From Bradyrhizobium sp. NP1 (GTDB lineage: Bacteria; Pseudomonadota; Alphaproteobacteria; Rhizobiales; Xanthobacteraceae), in contig NZ_CP127385.1 of assembly GCF_030378205.1 (NCBI RefSeq), forward strand, positions 2,334,001 to 2,398,000: 64,000 nt of DNA. Direction: 5' to 3'. The translations under genes and the position numbers were made by a program. Of the stretch, positions 44,923-53,123 are shown piece by piece; position 1 is the first letter of the stretch; each line of letters starts with the position of its first letter. The notes beneath the pieces are model-generated. The model did not search any database and was not told where the DNA came from. It worked only from the letters and a program-made list of their open reading frames with translations.

Positions 44923-45788
44923 GGGCCTGGCGGTTCGGCTGCGTCGATCAACGCACGCTTGATGAGGGTTTCGAGCAGTGCCTTTCGATAGTCGGTATCG
45001 GCGTGAATGTCGCTCCGCACTTCGATGCCGCGAACACCAAGCGCGGCTGCTTCCTCGAACATGCGCAAGCTCACGCTGTTGCCCAGGAGAAAGCTCTCGG
45101 CTTCGGTTAGCCGCACAGGCGTGTCGGCGACGCCAAAAGCTCCAACATGGGGTGAACGGATATGCCCTTCCTCGTCCCTGTCGAAGAAGACGATCGCGCC
45201 CGCCATCGCAAAGTCGCCCCTGCGGCGCGCGAATTCCTGGAAGCCGAAGCTGCGCGTCTTCGGCCAGGGCGGAAGACGCAGCGAAACGATGATTTCGTTC
45301 GGCTCGAGCGCGGTTGTCAGAGGCGACAGGAAGAAGTCGCGCGCCGGCAACGACCTTCGGCCTGCAGGTCCGACGACATCGATCGTTGCGTCGCAAGCAA
45401 CCGCCAAGGCCGGCAGTTCGGATGCCGGATCGCCGTGCGCCAGGCTGCCGCCCACCGTGCCCCGATTCCGTATCGCGTAGTGGGCGATATGCTTGACGGC
45501 CGTCGAGAGCAGCGGGTGAGCGATGGGCAAACGGGTATCCCGCTCGATATCGCGCCAACGCACCCTGGCGCCGAGCTCGACGCCGTGCGCGCTGACGGCG
45601 ATCCCGTCGAGTCCGGGAACGAGCTTGAGATCCACGAGGATGCTGCATGATGCCAGGCGGAAGGCCAGCATCGGCATCAGGCTTTGTCCCCCGCTCAACA
45701 GCTTGGCATCCGCACCGTGCTCTTGCAGAAGCGCGATGGCTTCGTCGAGCGACTGCGGTGCCAAATAACGGAGAGGGGGAAGCTTCAC
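44919..45788 (-). CDS. FAD subunit of molybdenum hydroxylase (CoxM-like)
   Basis: A 289-residue FAD-binding protein: LPPLRYLAPQSLDEAIALLQ at the N-terminus, then FAD contacts AKLLSGGQSLMPMLAFRLA and RNRGTVGGSLAHGDPASELP, and the CO-dehydrogenase flavoprotein C-terminal domain. It is the first gene of the minus-strand operon and diverges from the M24 peptidase gene, sharing a 198-bp promoter region. Confidence 0.94.
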   Translation of the reverse strand: MKLPPLRYLAPQSLDEAIALLQEHGADAKLLSGGQSLMPMLAFRLASCSILVDLKLVPGLDGIAVSAHGVELGARVRWRDIERDTRLPIAHPLLSTAVKHIAHYAIRNRGTVGGSLAHGDPASELPALAVACDATIDVVGPAGRRSLPARDFFLSPLTTALEPNEIIVSLRLPPWPKTRSFGFQEFARRRGDFAMAGAIVFFDRDEEGHIRSPHVGAFGVADTPVRLTEAESFLLGNSVSLRMFEEAAALGVRGIEVRSDIHADTDYRKALLETLIKRALIDAAEPPGP

Positions 45789-45943
45789 GTCAGGTCCACT
45801 CCCGGCTTTGCAGCACAGACCATCATCCGCAGCGTACCGATAATCAGAACGGTGTTTCGATCGACAATGACATCGCGAATTTCGGGTGTCAATTTCCGTT
45901 CCTTGTTGACAGAAAGCATGCGGCGGACCAACCTACTGAAACG

Positions 45944-45964
45944 CTGTTCTTATATCTGGAACAG
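45944..45964. promoter_or_regulatory. Inverted repeat in the divergent coxM/M24 promoter region
   Basis: Perfect arms CTGTTC (45944-45949) and GAACAG (45959-45964) with a 9-nt AT-rich centre, 22 bp before the M24 peptidase ATG. A TTGACA lies upstream at 45906-45911, but no good -10 matches it. Candidate operator; not like either IclR palindrome in the window. Confidence 0.4.
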
Positions 45965-45986
45965 ACCTCGTTGAAAGGTTGGGACC

Positions 45987-47171
45987 ATGCTGGCGAACAT
46001 TCCCCGGCTGAGGGCGCTGATGAAAAAGGACGGCCTCGACGCCGTCATCGCCACCTGCGCGGAGAACGTGACCTATCTCAGCGGCTTCTGGGCGATGTCG
46101 CAGTGGGTTCGGCGCGGTCCCCAGGCGTACGTGCTGTTTCCCGGCGACGGCAACGAACCCTGCATCGTCGTGAACTCCGGCCTTCTCGATCTGGTCCCGG
46201 ACCAGGAGCCGTGGATCACCGACATCCGCAGATACGGCTATTTCCAGATTGATACCGATGCATCCGCTCAACTCGACGACGCTGATCAACTTCAGCGCCG
46301 GCTGTTCGGCAGCAGGGCCTACAAGGATTCGGTCGACGCGCTGGTGAGCGCGATGAAGGAACAGGGCATCGAACGCGGAACGGTCGGCATCGATGAAATG
46401 GGTATCACGCCCCAGTGCATGGACCAACTGAGGGCCGCGCTCCCTGACGTGAAGTTCGTGCGCTGCTTTTCGCTGTTCGAGCGCGTCCGCGCCATCAAGA
46501 CCGCTCCGGAAATCGAGATCCTGAAACATGCGGCGCGCGTGACCGAGGGAGCGATCGATGCGGCGCTATCGATCGCAAAGGAAGGTGTGACCGAACGGGA
46601 AATGCTGCGGAAGTTCAATGCCTATCTGGCCGAGAACGACGCGGCGCCGGTCGTCGGCTGCATCGGGTTCGGCAACCGCAGTGCGATGATCAATGTGCAG
46701 CCGTCGGACCGGAAGCTGAAGAAGGGCGATCTCATCCGCTTCGACGTGGGGGGGCGCTACCGCCACTACCGTTCCGACATGTCCCGGGGCGCAGCGCTGG
46801 GGGATCCCGGGGAGAAGGTCCGTAAATACTACGCGGCGGTCGAAAAAGGAGTGCTCCGCGGATACGACATCATCAAGCCGGGCCTCAAGGTCTCCGACCT
46901 CTTCAAGGAGATCGTCGCCACGGTTCAGCGGGAAGGCATTCCGCATTTCGCGCGCAGTCACGTCGGGCATGGCATCGGCGTGGACGGATACGATCCGCCG
47001 AATATCGCTGAGAGCTCGATCGATGTCCTGGAAGAAGACATGGTGATCTGCGTCGAAACGCCGTATTACGAACTAGGCTTCGCCGGGCTGCAGGTGGAAG
47101 ACATGGTCAGGGTGACCAAGCACGGCGCCGAGTCGCTCATGTCCCTTCCTACAGCTTTAAGAATTCTTTAG
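45987..47171 (+). CDS. M24-family metallopeptidase (Xaa-Pro aminopeptidase-like)
   Basis: A 394-residue protein with an N-terminal creatinase-like domain (~1-150) and a pita-bread C-terminal domain. All five metal ligands of metallopeptidases are present: the Asp of LIRFDVGG, the Asp of YRSDMSRG, the His of HVGHGIGVDG, the Glu of ICVETPYY and the Glu of LQVEDMVRV. Creatinases lack metal, so a peptidase or amidase role on a small X-Pro or amide substrate is more likely. It heads a plus-strand run with an LLM enzyme and a DSD1 PLP enzyme. Confidence 0.9.
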   Translation: MLANIPRLRALMKKDGLDAVIATCAENVTYLSGFWAMSQWVRRGPQAYVLFPGDGNEPCIVVNSGLLDLVPDQEPWITDIRRYGYFQIDTDASAQLDDADQLQRRLFGSRAYKDSVDALVSAMKEQGIERGTVGIDEMGITPQCMDQLRAALPDVKFVRCFSLFERVRAIKTAPEIEILKHAARVTEGAIDAALSIAKEGVTEREMLRKFNAYLAENDAAPVVGCIGFGNRSAMINVQPSDRKLKKGDLIRFDVGGRYRHYRSDMSRGAALGDPGEKVRKYYAAVEKGVLRGYDIIKPGLKVSDLFKEIVATVQREGIPHFARSHVGHGIGVDGYDPPNIAESSIDVLEEDMVICVETPYYELGFAGLQVEDMVRVTKHGAESLMSLPTALRIL

Positions 47172-47222
47172 GACGCCATCGCCGATCAGCGGCCGTCCTG
47201 ACAAGCGAGGAGCGCGCGAGCC

Positions 47223-48224
47223 ATGAAGTTCTCGATTTGCCTTTCCACGGGATATGAGGGCCTCGTCTATCCCGTGAACTTCTGCACGCCGCAAGATCTG
47301 ATCCGGCAGGGCCAGCTGGCCGAGAAGCTCGGATTCGACTCGGTGTGGGGCAATGATCACATTACGCCGCCAAATTATGTGCGCGATCACTTCAAGGACT
47401 CGCCGAACTTTTATGACGTCCTGATTACGCTTGCGATGATTGCCCAGGCGACGACGAAGCTTCGTGTCGGCACGGCGCTTTTGGTGATGCCAAACCGGGA
47501 GCCTGTCTACCTCACCAAGCAGGTCGCGACGATCGACCAGATGTCTGGTGGCCGCTTCATGCTTGCGGTCGGTCTCGGCGCATATCGCGAGGAATTCGAG
47601 TCCTGGGTGGGCAATCGCTATCCGAGTCCCCACCGCGGCGACATGATGGACGAGGGCCTTCAGATCCTCCACAAGCTGACGACCGAAAAAGTATCGTCGT
47701 TCGACGGAAGATATTATTCCTACCGGAACATCGAGATGTTTCCGAAGCCGCTGCAGAGCCCGTTCCCGCTCTACATCGGCGGTCACAACATCAAGGCGGT
47801 CGAACGGGCGGCCGAAATCGGACAGGGGTGGCTTCCGGGCTGGAGGCCGTTCCACGAGGTGGCCGAACGGATCCAGATGCTGCACAAGCATGCGGAAGCG
47901 GCCGGACGCGATCCGAAGGAAATCGAGATTGCGCCTCAATTCTCGCTGCTGGTCGGCAAGACCCAGGAAGCCGCCGAACAAACCTACATGAAGAGCGGCC
48001 TCGTGGCGCATCGGGTCTCGCTGGCGCATACCGGCCGAGATCCGGCGTATCAAGTGAGCGCAAACCTGGTGGGCTCGCCGCAGTCGATCGTCGAGAAAAT
48101 CTATCAGCTCAAGGCCATGGGCGTTGATCACTGCGCCGCCATGGCGGTTGCGGTCAACACGCAGGCCGAGCTGATCGAGCAGATGCAATGGTTTGCCGAA
48201 GAGGTCATGCCGCATATCAAATGA
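47223..48224 (+). CDS. LLM-class flavin/F420-dependent oxidoreductase
   Basis: A 333-residue luciferase-like enzyme: AEKLGFDSVWGNDHITPPNY, TTKLRVGTALLVMPNREPVY, MSGGRFMLAVGLGAYREEFE, FPLYIGGHNIKAVERAAEIG. GGAG lies upstream. This is the third LLM enzyme in the window, 51 bp behind the M24 gene and 41 bp ahead of the DSD1 gene. Often annotated as F420-dependent; the cofactor is not proven. Confidence 0.9.
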   Translation: MKFSICLSTGYEGLVYPVNFCTPQDLIRQGQLAEKLGFDSVWGNDHITPPNYVRDHFKDSPNFYDVLITLAMIAQATTKLRVGTALLVMPNREPVYLTKQVATIDQMSGGRFMLAVGLGAYREEFESWVGNRYPSPHRGDMMDEGLQILHKLTTEKVSSFDGRYYSYRNIEMFPKPLQSPFPLYIGGHNIKAVERAAEIGQGWLPGWRPFHEVAERIQMLHKHAEAAGRDPKEIEIAPQFSLLVGKTQEAAEQTYMKSGLVAHRVSLAHTGRDPAYQVSANLVGSPQSIVEKIYQLKAMGVDHCAAMAVAVNTQAELIEQMQWFAEEVMPHIK

Positions 48225-48265
48225 GTGCAGAACCTGCGCATAGTTGTCGTTAGCGGGCGCCCCTC

Positions 48266-49396
48266 GTGCTTCGATTCGATATCGTACTCCGTGAGGTCGA
48301 CACGCCGGCGCTGGTGGTCGATTTGGCAGCGCTCAAGCGCAATATCGCAAGGATGGCAGCGATCGCCGGGCGATCGGGTGTGAAGCTGCGGCCGCATGCC
48401 AAGACTCACAAGTCCATCGAGATCGCGCGCCTCCAGATCGAAGCAGGGGCAATCGGCATCGCCTGCGCGACGGTCACTGAAGCGGAAATGCTCGTCACAG
48501 CCGGCCTGCCCGACGTGCTGCTGACCGCGCCGGTGGCCGATCCCGCCAAGTTCGCCCGTCTGGCAGCTCTCAACAGAAGAAGTCCGCTCAAGATTACGGT
48601 CGATCATGTCGAGCAGGTTCGGGCTGCTGCCGACGTGGTCGCGCTCGACCATCCGCCTCTCGCTGTTGTCGTCGATACCGATGTCGGACAGGGGCGTACC
48701 GGCGTTACAGATATCGCTGAGGGAGTGGCCTTGGCCCGCGCGATCGCCTCCTATCCCCAACTTCGATTCGCCGGCATTCAGGGCTTTGCAGGCAATGCGC
48801 AGCACATTCCTGAACCGCTTGCTCGACGAGCGGCGGCCGGGAAGGCTGCGGACATGCTCAGGGAGTTTGCCGCCGCCCTGGCGGAGGTGAATCTTCACGC
48901 AGCGATCATCACCGGAAGCGGGACGGGAACGCACGACCAGGATAAAGCTGGTCCCTACAGCGAGCTTCAGGTCGGATCCTATATCTTCATGGATTCCGAT
49001 TATTCGCGCATCGTCGACGAGGCGGGCTCGGGTCCGCCGTTCGAGCCAAGCCTGTTCGTCATGGCCACCGTCGTCTCGGTAAACCGGCCGAACGAGGTCA
49101 CGGTGGACGCTGGGACCAAAGCGCTTGCGACGAACGGGCCACCACCGTGCAGCATGCACGGTGTCGCCCACGGCGCGATCTACCGCTTCGCCGGCGACGA
49201 GCACGGGATCCTCACGCTTCCGAAGGACGCTGCGCCGGCTTCGCTCGGCCAGCGGGTGTTGCTCGGCGCCAGCCACTGCGACCCGACCGTCAATCTTCAT
49301 GCCTGCTATCACGTCATCGACGGGCAGAAGGTACAGAGATGGCCGATTGGGGCGCGTTATGGTGCGAGCAAGGCGTCGAGCCCCACAGAGCTGTAG
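48266..49396 (+). CDS. DSD1-family PLP-dependent enzyme (alanine racemase N-domain / D-serine dehydratase-like)
   Basis: A 376-residue fold-type III PLP enzyme with GTG start. EVDTPALVVDLAALKRNIAR opens the barrel, the PLP lysine is in LRPHAKTHKS, and the C-terminal D-serine-dehydratase-like domain has its zinc pair in GASHCDPTVNLHACYHVIDG (His and Cys). The family includes D-threonine aldolase, D-serine and 3-hydroxyaspartate dehydratases. The ribosome binding site is poor. Likely acts on a D-hydroxy-amino acid in the same pathway as the M24 peptidase. Confidence 0.9.
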   Translation: MLRFDIVLREVDTPALVVDLAALKRNIARMAAIAGRSGVKLRPHAKTHKSIEIARLQIEAGAIGIACATVTEAEMLVTAGLPDVLLTAPVADPAKFARLAALNRRSPLKITVDHVEQVRAAADVVALDHPPLAVVVDTDVGQGRTGVTDIAEGVALARAIASYPQLRFAGIQGFAGNAQHIPEPLARRAAAGKAADMLREFAAALAEVNLHAAIITGSGTGTHDQDKAGPYSELQVGSYIFMDSDYSRIVDEAGSGPPFEPSLFVMATVVSVNRPNEVTVDAGTKALATNGPPPCSMHGVAHGAIYRFAGDEHGILTLPKDAAPASLGQRVLLGASHCDPTVNLHACYHVIDGQKVQRWPIGARYGASKASSPTEL

Positions 49397-49440
49397 AAGC
49401 CGCGATATTTGGCGCGGCTCTTCACGACCAAAGAGTGCCT

Positions 49441-49464
49441 GCCCCGGCTGCCAATTGCCGGGGC
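49441..49464. terminator. Terminator hairpin between convergent genes
   Basis: Perfect 8-bp arms GCCCCGGC and GCCGGGGC with an 8-nt loop; on the plus strand CTTTTGCTTTTT follows within 20 bases. A second stem (AGCCGCG/CGCGGCT, 49398-49419) starts right after the DSD1 stop codon. Together they separate the DSD1 gene from the convergent binding protein. Confidence 0.65.
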
Positions 49465-49484
49465 GAGAGCACCTTTTGCTTTTT

Positions 49485-50498
49485 CTACAGCTTCGGGATC
49501 TTGGCGGCTTTGATCGCCGCTTCCCATTTCGGGCGTTCAGCCTTGAGGAACGCCGCGAGTTCTTCCGGCGAGCCGCCTACGGGATCCGACCCAAGCGCCT
49601 TTATTTTTTCGGCGACGTCGGGAAGGTGCACGATCCGGTCGCATTCGCGCCCGACCAATTGAACGATGTTGTCAGGCGTCTTCGCCGGCATGACGAGCGC
49701 GTTCCACGGGCTGAGCTCGTAACCCTTGAGAACCGTGTTGATCGGGGGAATATTGGGAAGTGCGTCGACCGGGTCCTTGGTCGACACGCCGAGCGCGATC
49801 AGCTGGCCGGACTTGATGAACGGCAGAATCGGACCGATGTTGTCGATCGTGAAACCGACTCGGCCGGCGACCAGGTCGGTGACCGACTGCGAGGTGCCCT
49901 TGTACGGCACCGAGGTCGTATCGAGTCCCGCCATTGCGGCAAACAACGCGCCGGACAGATGGCTGGTCGTACCAATTCCGGCAGTCGCGTACTGAATCGC
50001 TCCTGGATTGGCTTTGATCTTGTCGATCAACTGCTGAATGGTGGTCACGCCCAGCGAAGGGTGAACGACCAGCACGTTCGGGACGCGCGCCGGCAGACAA
50101 ACCGGCGCGAAGGCGGTGTCCGGATCGTATTCCAGGCGCTTGAAGATGAACTGATTGATGACGAACGAGGCAGGTGCATTGATGAGCATCCTGTAGCCGT
50201 CCGGGTCGCTCGAGGCGACATATTCCGCGCCGATATTAGTGCCGGCTCCCGGCTTGTCGACGACGACGACCGGCTGCTTCAACGAACTCTGCATCTTGTC
50301 GGCGATCAGCCTTGCGATGGTGTCGGTGTTGCCGCCGGCAGTGAAGGGGACCACGATCTGAATCGGCCGATCGGGGTAGTCGCCTGCGTGAAGCGGCAAC
50401 ATCGTGCCAAATGAAATCGATGCGAGCGCGATCACCGTCATCGTGCACTTCACTCGTCTGTTTCCCGAGCCTGACGAGCACTTCCGAAATACGAGCAT
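49485..50498 (-). CDS. Bug-family tripartite tricarboxylate transporter solute receptor (TctC-like)
   Basis: A 337-residue periplasmic receptor with signal peptide (VIALASISFGTMLPLHAG) and the family signatures YPDRPIQIVVPFTAGGNTDT, VVVDKPGAGTNIGAEYVA, YATAGIGTTSHLSGALFAAM and PYKGTSQSVTDLVAGRVGF. It can supply the substrate to TctA/TctB encoded at 38933-40969. An IclR-type palindrome lies 90 bp before its start codon. The ligand is probably a carboxylate. Confidence 0.93.
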   Translation of the reverse strand: MLVFRKCSSGSGNRRVKCTMTVIALASISFGTMLPLHAGDYPDRPIQIVVPFTAGGNTDTIARLIADKMQSSLKQPVVVVDKPGAGTNIGAEYVASSDPDGYRMLINAPASFVINQFIFKRLEYDPDTAFAPVCLPARVPNVLVVHPSLGVTTIQQLIDKIKANPGAIQYATAGIGTTSHLSGALFAAMAGLDTTSVPYKGTSQSVTDLVAGRVGFTIDNIGPILPFIKSGQLIALGVSTKDPVDALPNIPPINTVLKGYELSPWNALVMPAKTPDNIVQLVGRECDRIVHLPDVAEKIKALGSDPVGGSPEELAAFLKAERPKWEAAIKAAKIPKL

Positions 50499-50587
50499 GT
50501 GTGGCCTTTCTCAAACCCGCGCCGTGGTGCGCTAGAATTGCATGCTCGACAGAGCAAATGACGGGCCAACCGGTGCGGTTGTCGACC

Positions 50588-50608
50588 CTGTGCCGTATAT
50601 CGGCACAG
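50588..50608. promoter_or_regulatory. Candidate operator of the second IclR regulator (receptor promoter)
   Basis: Perfect arms CTGTGCCG (50588-50595) and CGGCACAG (50601-50608) around TATAT. The same TGTGCC-GATAT-GGCAC architecture recurs at 51721-51747, on the other side of the IclR gene. Confidence 0.65.
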
Positions 50609-50621
50609 CGTTCTAATTAAT

Positions 50622-50655
50622 GCTTGCATGGTGATGCGGGGGTGTCAATGCAAGC
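50622..50655. repeat. Long-spaced inverted repeat in the receptor promoter region
   Basis: Perfect 8-bp arms GCTTGCAT (50622-50629) and ATGCAAGC (50648-50655), 18 bp apart, directly upstream of the IclR palindrome. It may be a second regulator site or an mRNA hairpin. The rest of 50499-50812 shows no gene. Confidence 0.4.
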
Positions 50656-50812
50656 GAGGTGCCGCCGTCGTGTCAGATGGCCGCAGCAAAGATGCCAGCT
50701 GATTCCTTGCGAAAATTTGCGGCATTGCGGCGCGCATTTGGACGCCGGCCGTGTCATCCAGCCGGTTCGATGTGGCTCGAAGGCGCAGCCAAATCCGGAT
50801 GGCGCCTTTTCC

Positions 50813-51637
50813 CTATCGCGCCTTGCGGCTTGACCTCGCGGGGGGCTCACGTCGGCTTATCGGTGCCCCCAGCTTCAGCGAAGCATTCTGGGCGGCCTGA
50901 TAGACGTGATCGGCGACCTTGGATCGATCGTCGGATTTCATCAGGGCAGCCGGAACGGCGCCGCTGATAACGGCAATCGCAGTTCCGCTGAAGTCGCGAA
51001 CGACGCTTCCGGCCGAAAAGAAGCCATAGCGATTTTCTTCTTCGCTGATCGCGATGCCGGTTCGACGGATGGTTTCGATCTCCTTGAGCAGCTGGGGCGC
51101 CGAGATCTTCGTTCTCGGTGTCAGGCGCGGCAAAGGATGGGCTGTCAGGATGTTCCTGATCCTGGCATCGTCCATCTCGGCCAGCAGCGCTTTTCCCATC
51201 GCGGTCGAGTGCAGGTAGGTCTGCGAACCCGGACGATGGGTTACCGCGACAGGGCCCTCGCTCTGCACTGTCGCAAGATAGACCACCATGTTTTCCCGCA
51301 GCACGCCGAGAAATCCGGTGATGTGCAGGCTCGCGAGATGATAGAGCTCGGGCATCGCGGCCGAATAGAGATTGTTTTGCTCGACAAACGCGCTGCCGAC
51401 GCGAAACGCGCGATGACCGATCTTGTAGCGGCCGTTTTTCTCGGTTTGCTCGAGAAAGCCCGCCTTGGTCAGCGTATTGACAAGTCGTTGTACGTTGCTC
51501 GGCGCAACGTCGATGCGCCGGGCGATATCGCGGACACCGAGGGGCTCGGCGGAATCGGCCAGCAGATTGAGCAGCTCGATCGCCCGCGTAACGGATTGAT
51601 TTTCGCCACGGCCTGACGCAATTGGAGCCACAGGCAT
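50813..51637 (-). CDS. IclR-family transcriptional regulator (second)
   Basis: A 274-residue regulator: winged helix with SVTRAIELLNLLADSAEPLG and VRDIARRIDVAPSNVQRLVN, linker, then the effector domain with YLHSTAMGKALLAEMDDARI and the closing AIAVISGAVPAALM. The Arg-rich tail (SRREPPARSSRKAR) is unusual. It is flanked by two matching palindromes, one before the TctC-like gene and one in the divergent promoter with the threonine-synthase-like gene, so both are probable targets and autoregulation is likely. Confidence 0.94.
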   Translation of the reverse strand: MPVAPIASGRGENQSVTRAIELLNLLADSAEPLGVRDIARRIDVAPSNVQRLVNTLTKAGFLEQTEKNGRYKIGHRAFRVGSAFVEQNNLYSAAMPELYHLASLHITGFLGVLRENMVVYLATVQSEGPVAVTHRPGSQTYLHSTAMGKALLAEMDDARIRNILTAHPLPRLTPRTKISAPQLLKEIETIRRTGIAISEEENRYGFFSAGSVVRDFSGTAIAVISGAVPAALMKSDDRSKVADHVYQAAQNASLKLGAPISRREPPARSSRKAR

Positions 51638-51720
51638 CTCCCGGGGTTAGGACGGCAAGGCGGCAGGGCCCGACTTGACAGCCCAAAGCGAAATGGCTCT
51701 CTTCAAGGCAGTCGATTGGA

Positions 51721-51747
51721 ACGATGTGCCGATATTTGGCACGTCGT
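51721..51747. promoter_or_regulatory. Candidate operator of the second IclR regulator (divergent promoter)
   Basis: Ten-base arms ACGATGTGCC (51721-51730) and GGCACGTCGT (51738-51747), one mismatch, centre GATATTT. It shares TGTGCCG-ATAT-GGCAC with the site at 50588 and lies in the 150-bp gap between the IclR and threonine-synthase-like start codons. Confidence 0.65.
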
Positions 51748-51787
51748 GATGTCCCTGTCAAACGGCGGGGCGGCTGTGGGAGTTTGC

Positions 51788-53056
51788 ATGGCGAAAGTAG
51801 CGGGACTTCGATGTTTGCGCTGCAACGCCTCCTTTGGTGTGCAGGACTACGCCAGCGCTTGCCCCAAATGCAGCAATGAGGCGGCGCCGAGCAATCTGGT
51901 CGTCGCGTATGAGGATGGTGACGCAGCATTTCGTCCCAGGCCCAGGCCGTCAGGCACCGACCGAGGGTTTTGGCGCTACGGAGACATTTTGCCGGTTTCG
52001 AGCCAGGAGGCCGTCAGTCTCGGGGAGGGGGGTACGCCGCTGCGTCGGCTCTCGTCCTTGGGCAAAGATCTCGGCCTGCAGGGATTGTTCGGCAAGGACG
52101 AAACGCGCAACCCGACGTGGTCGTTCAAGGACCGGCTGGCTTGCATCGCGGTTTCCACGGCGAAGAAGATGGGCGCGCCGGCGGTGGTATCCAGTTCGAC
52201 GGGAAACGCAGGCGCCTCTGTGGCTGCGTACGCGGCGAAGGCCAGCCTTCCATGCGTTGTCTTTACCGCCGCGGGAGCGGCCGGCCCGCTGCTCACGCAG
52301 ATGCGAGTCTACGGAGCGACGGTCGTTTCGCTTGCGCGGAAAGATCGGCGCTGGCCACTGATGCGCCACGCAGTGGAGCAATTCGGCTGGTTTCCGACCT
52401 CGCCGTTCTTCAGTCCGGTGGTGGGCAGCAATCCCTACGGGATCGAAGGCTACAAGACCCTGGCGTACGAAGTCGCGGAAGCCATGGACTGGCGAGTGCC
52501 GGATTGTTGCGTGCTGCCGGTTTGCTATGGCGACGCGCTGATCGGGATGTGGCGCGGTTTCGAGGAGATGCTTGCGCTTGGCTGGACCAGCCGAATGCCG
52601 CGAATGATGGCGGCGGAGGTTTATGGTTCGCTTGGTACGGCGTTGCTGACCGGCGGCGACGCGCTGCCGGACATGCCGATGACCCACGACACGCTTGCCA
52701 AGTCGACGACCGCAACGCGCAGCACGTTTCAGGCTCTATACGTCTTGCGAAAATCAGGTGGCGCCGCAACGACGGTCAGCAACGAGGCGATTCTGGAATA
52801 CCAGGCAAAGCTGGCGCGGCTGGAAGGCCTTTATGTCGAGCCAGCGTCGGCCGGTGCGATCGCTGCCGTCGCGCAGTTGAGGGCGACGGGTCAAATTCGT
52901 GACGGTGAAGCCGTGGTCGCGTTGCTGACCGCTTCGGGTCTGAAGGATCCGCAGGCGACAGCGGTTGCGCTTGGCGAACCGCCGACGGTGGAAGATGATC
53001 TCGAAGCTGTGTTCGCGCACCTGCGCGAGGCCGTGCCGGCTGCCTTCGAGGCCTAG
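51788..53056 (+). CDS. Threonine-synthase-like PLP-dependent lyase with N-terminal zinc ribbon
   Basis: A 422-residue fold-type II PLP enzyme from the ATG at 51788. Residues ~5-30 form a zinc ribbon (CLRCNASF...ACPKC). The PLP lysine is in NPTWSFKDRLA, the phosphate loop in SSSTGNAGASVAAYA. Members of this branch include threonine synthase and related beta-eliminating or -replacing enzymes; without a threonine operon here, a catabolic role (for example on a hydroxy- or diamino-acid) is as likely. Controlled probably by the divergent IclR protein. Confidence 0.88.
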   Translation: MAKVAGLRCLRCNASFGVQDYASACPKCSNEAAPSNLVVAYEDGDAAFRPRPRPSGTDRGFWRYGDILPVSSQEAVSLGEGGTPLRRLSSLGKDLGLQGLFGKDETRNPTWSFKDRLACIAVSTAKKMGAPAVVSSSTGNAGASVAAYAAKASLPCVVFTAAGAAGPLLTQMRVYGATVVSLARKDRRWPLMRHAVEQFGWFPTSPFFSPVVGSNPYGIEGYKTLAYEVAEAMDWRVPDCCVLPVCYGDALIGMWRGFEEMLALGWTSRMPRMMAAEVYGSLGTALLTGGDALPDMPMTHDTLAKSTTATRSTFQALYVLRKSGGAATTVSNEAILEYQAKLARLEGLYVEPASAGAIAAVAQLRATGQIRDGEAVVALLTASGLKDPQATAVALGEPPTVEDDLEAVFAHLREAVPAAFEA

Positions 53057-53123
53057 GCGGAACGCCGGCCGCCTGTCGCGCGCCACCTTCGCTTGCCGCT
53101 CGACAGGCCGCTCAGTCCCGACC

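Noticed and set aside
42128..45788. Carbon monoxide dehydrogenase
   Set aside because: The active-site loop is TYRGPGR rather than AYRCSFR, so only the molybdenum hydroxylase family can be claimed.
45987..47171. Creatinase
   Set aside because: All five metal ligands of M24 metallopeptidases are present; creatinases have lost them.
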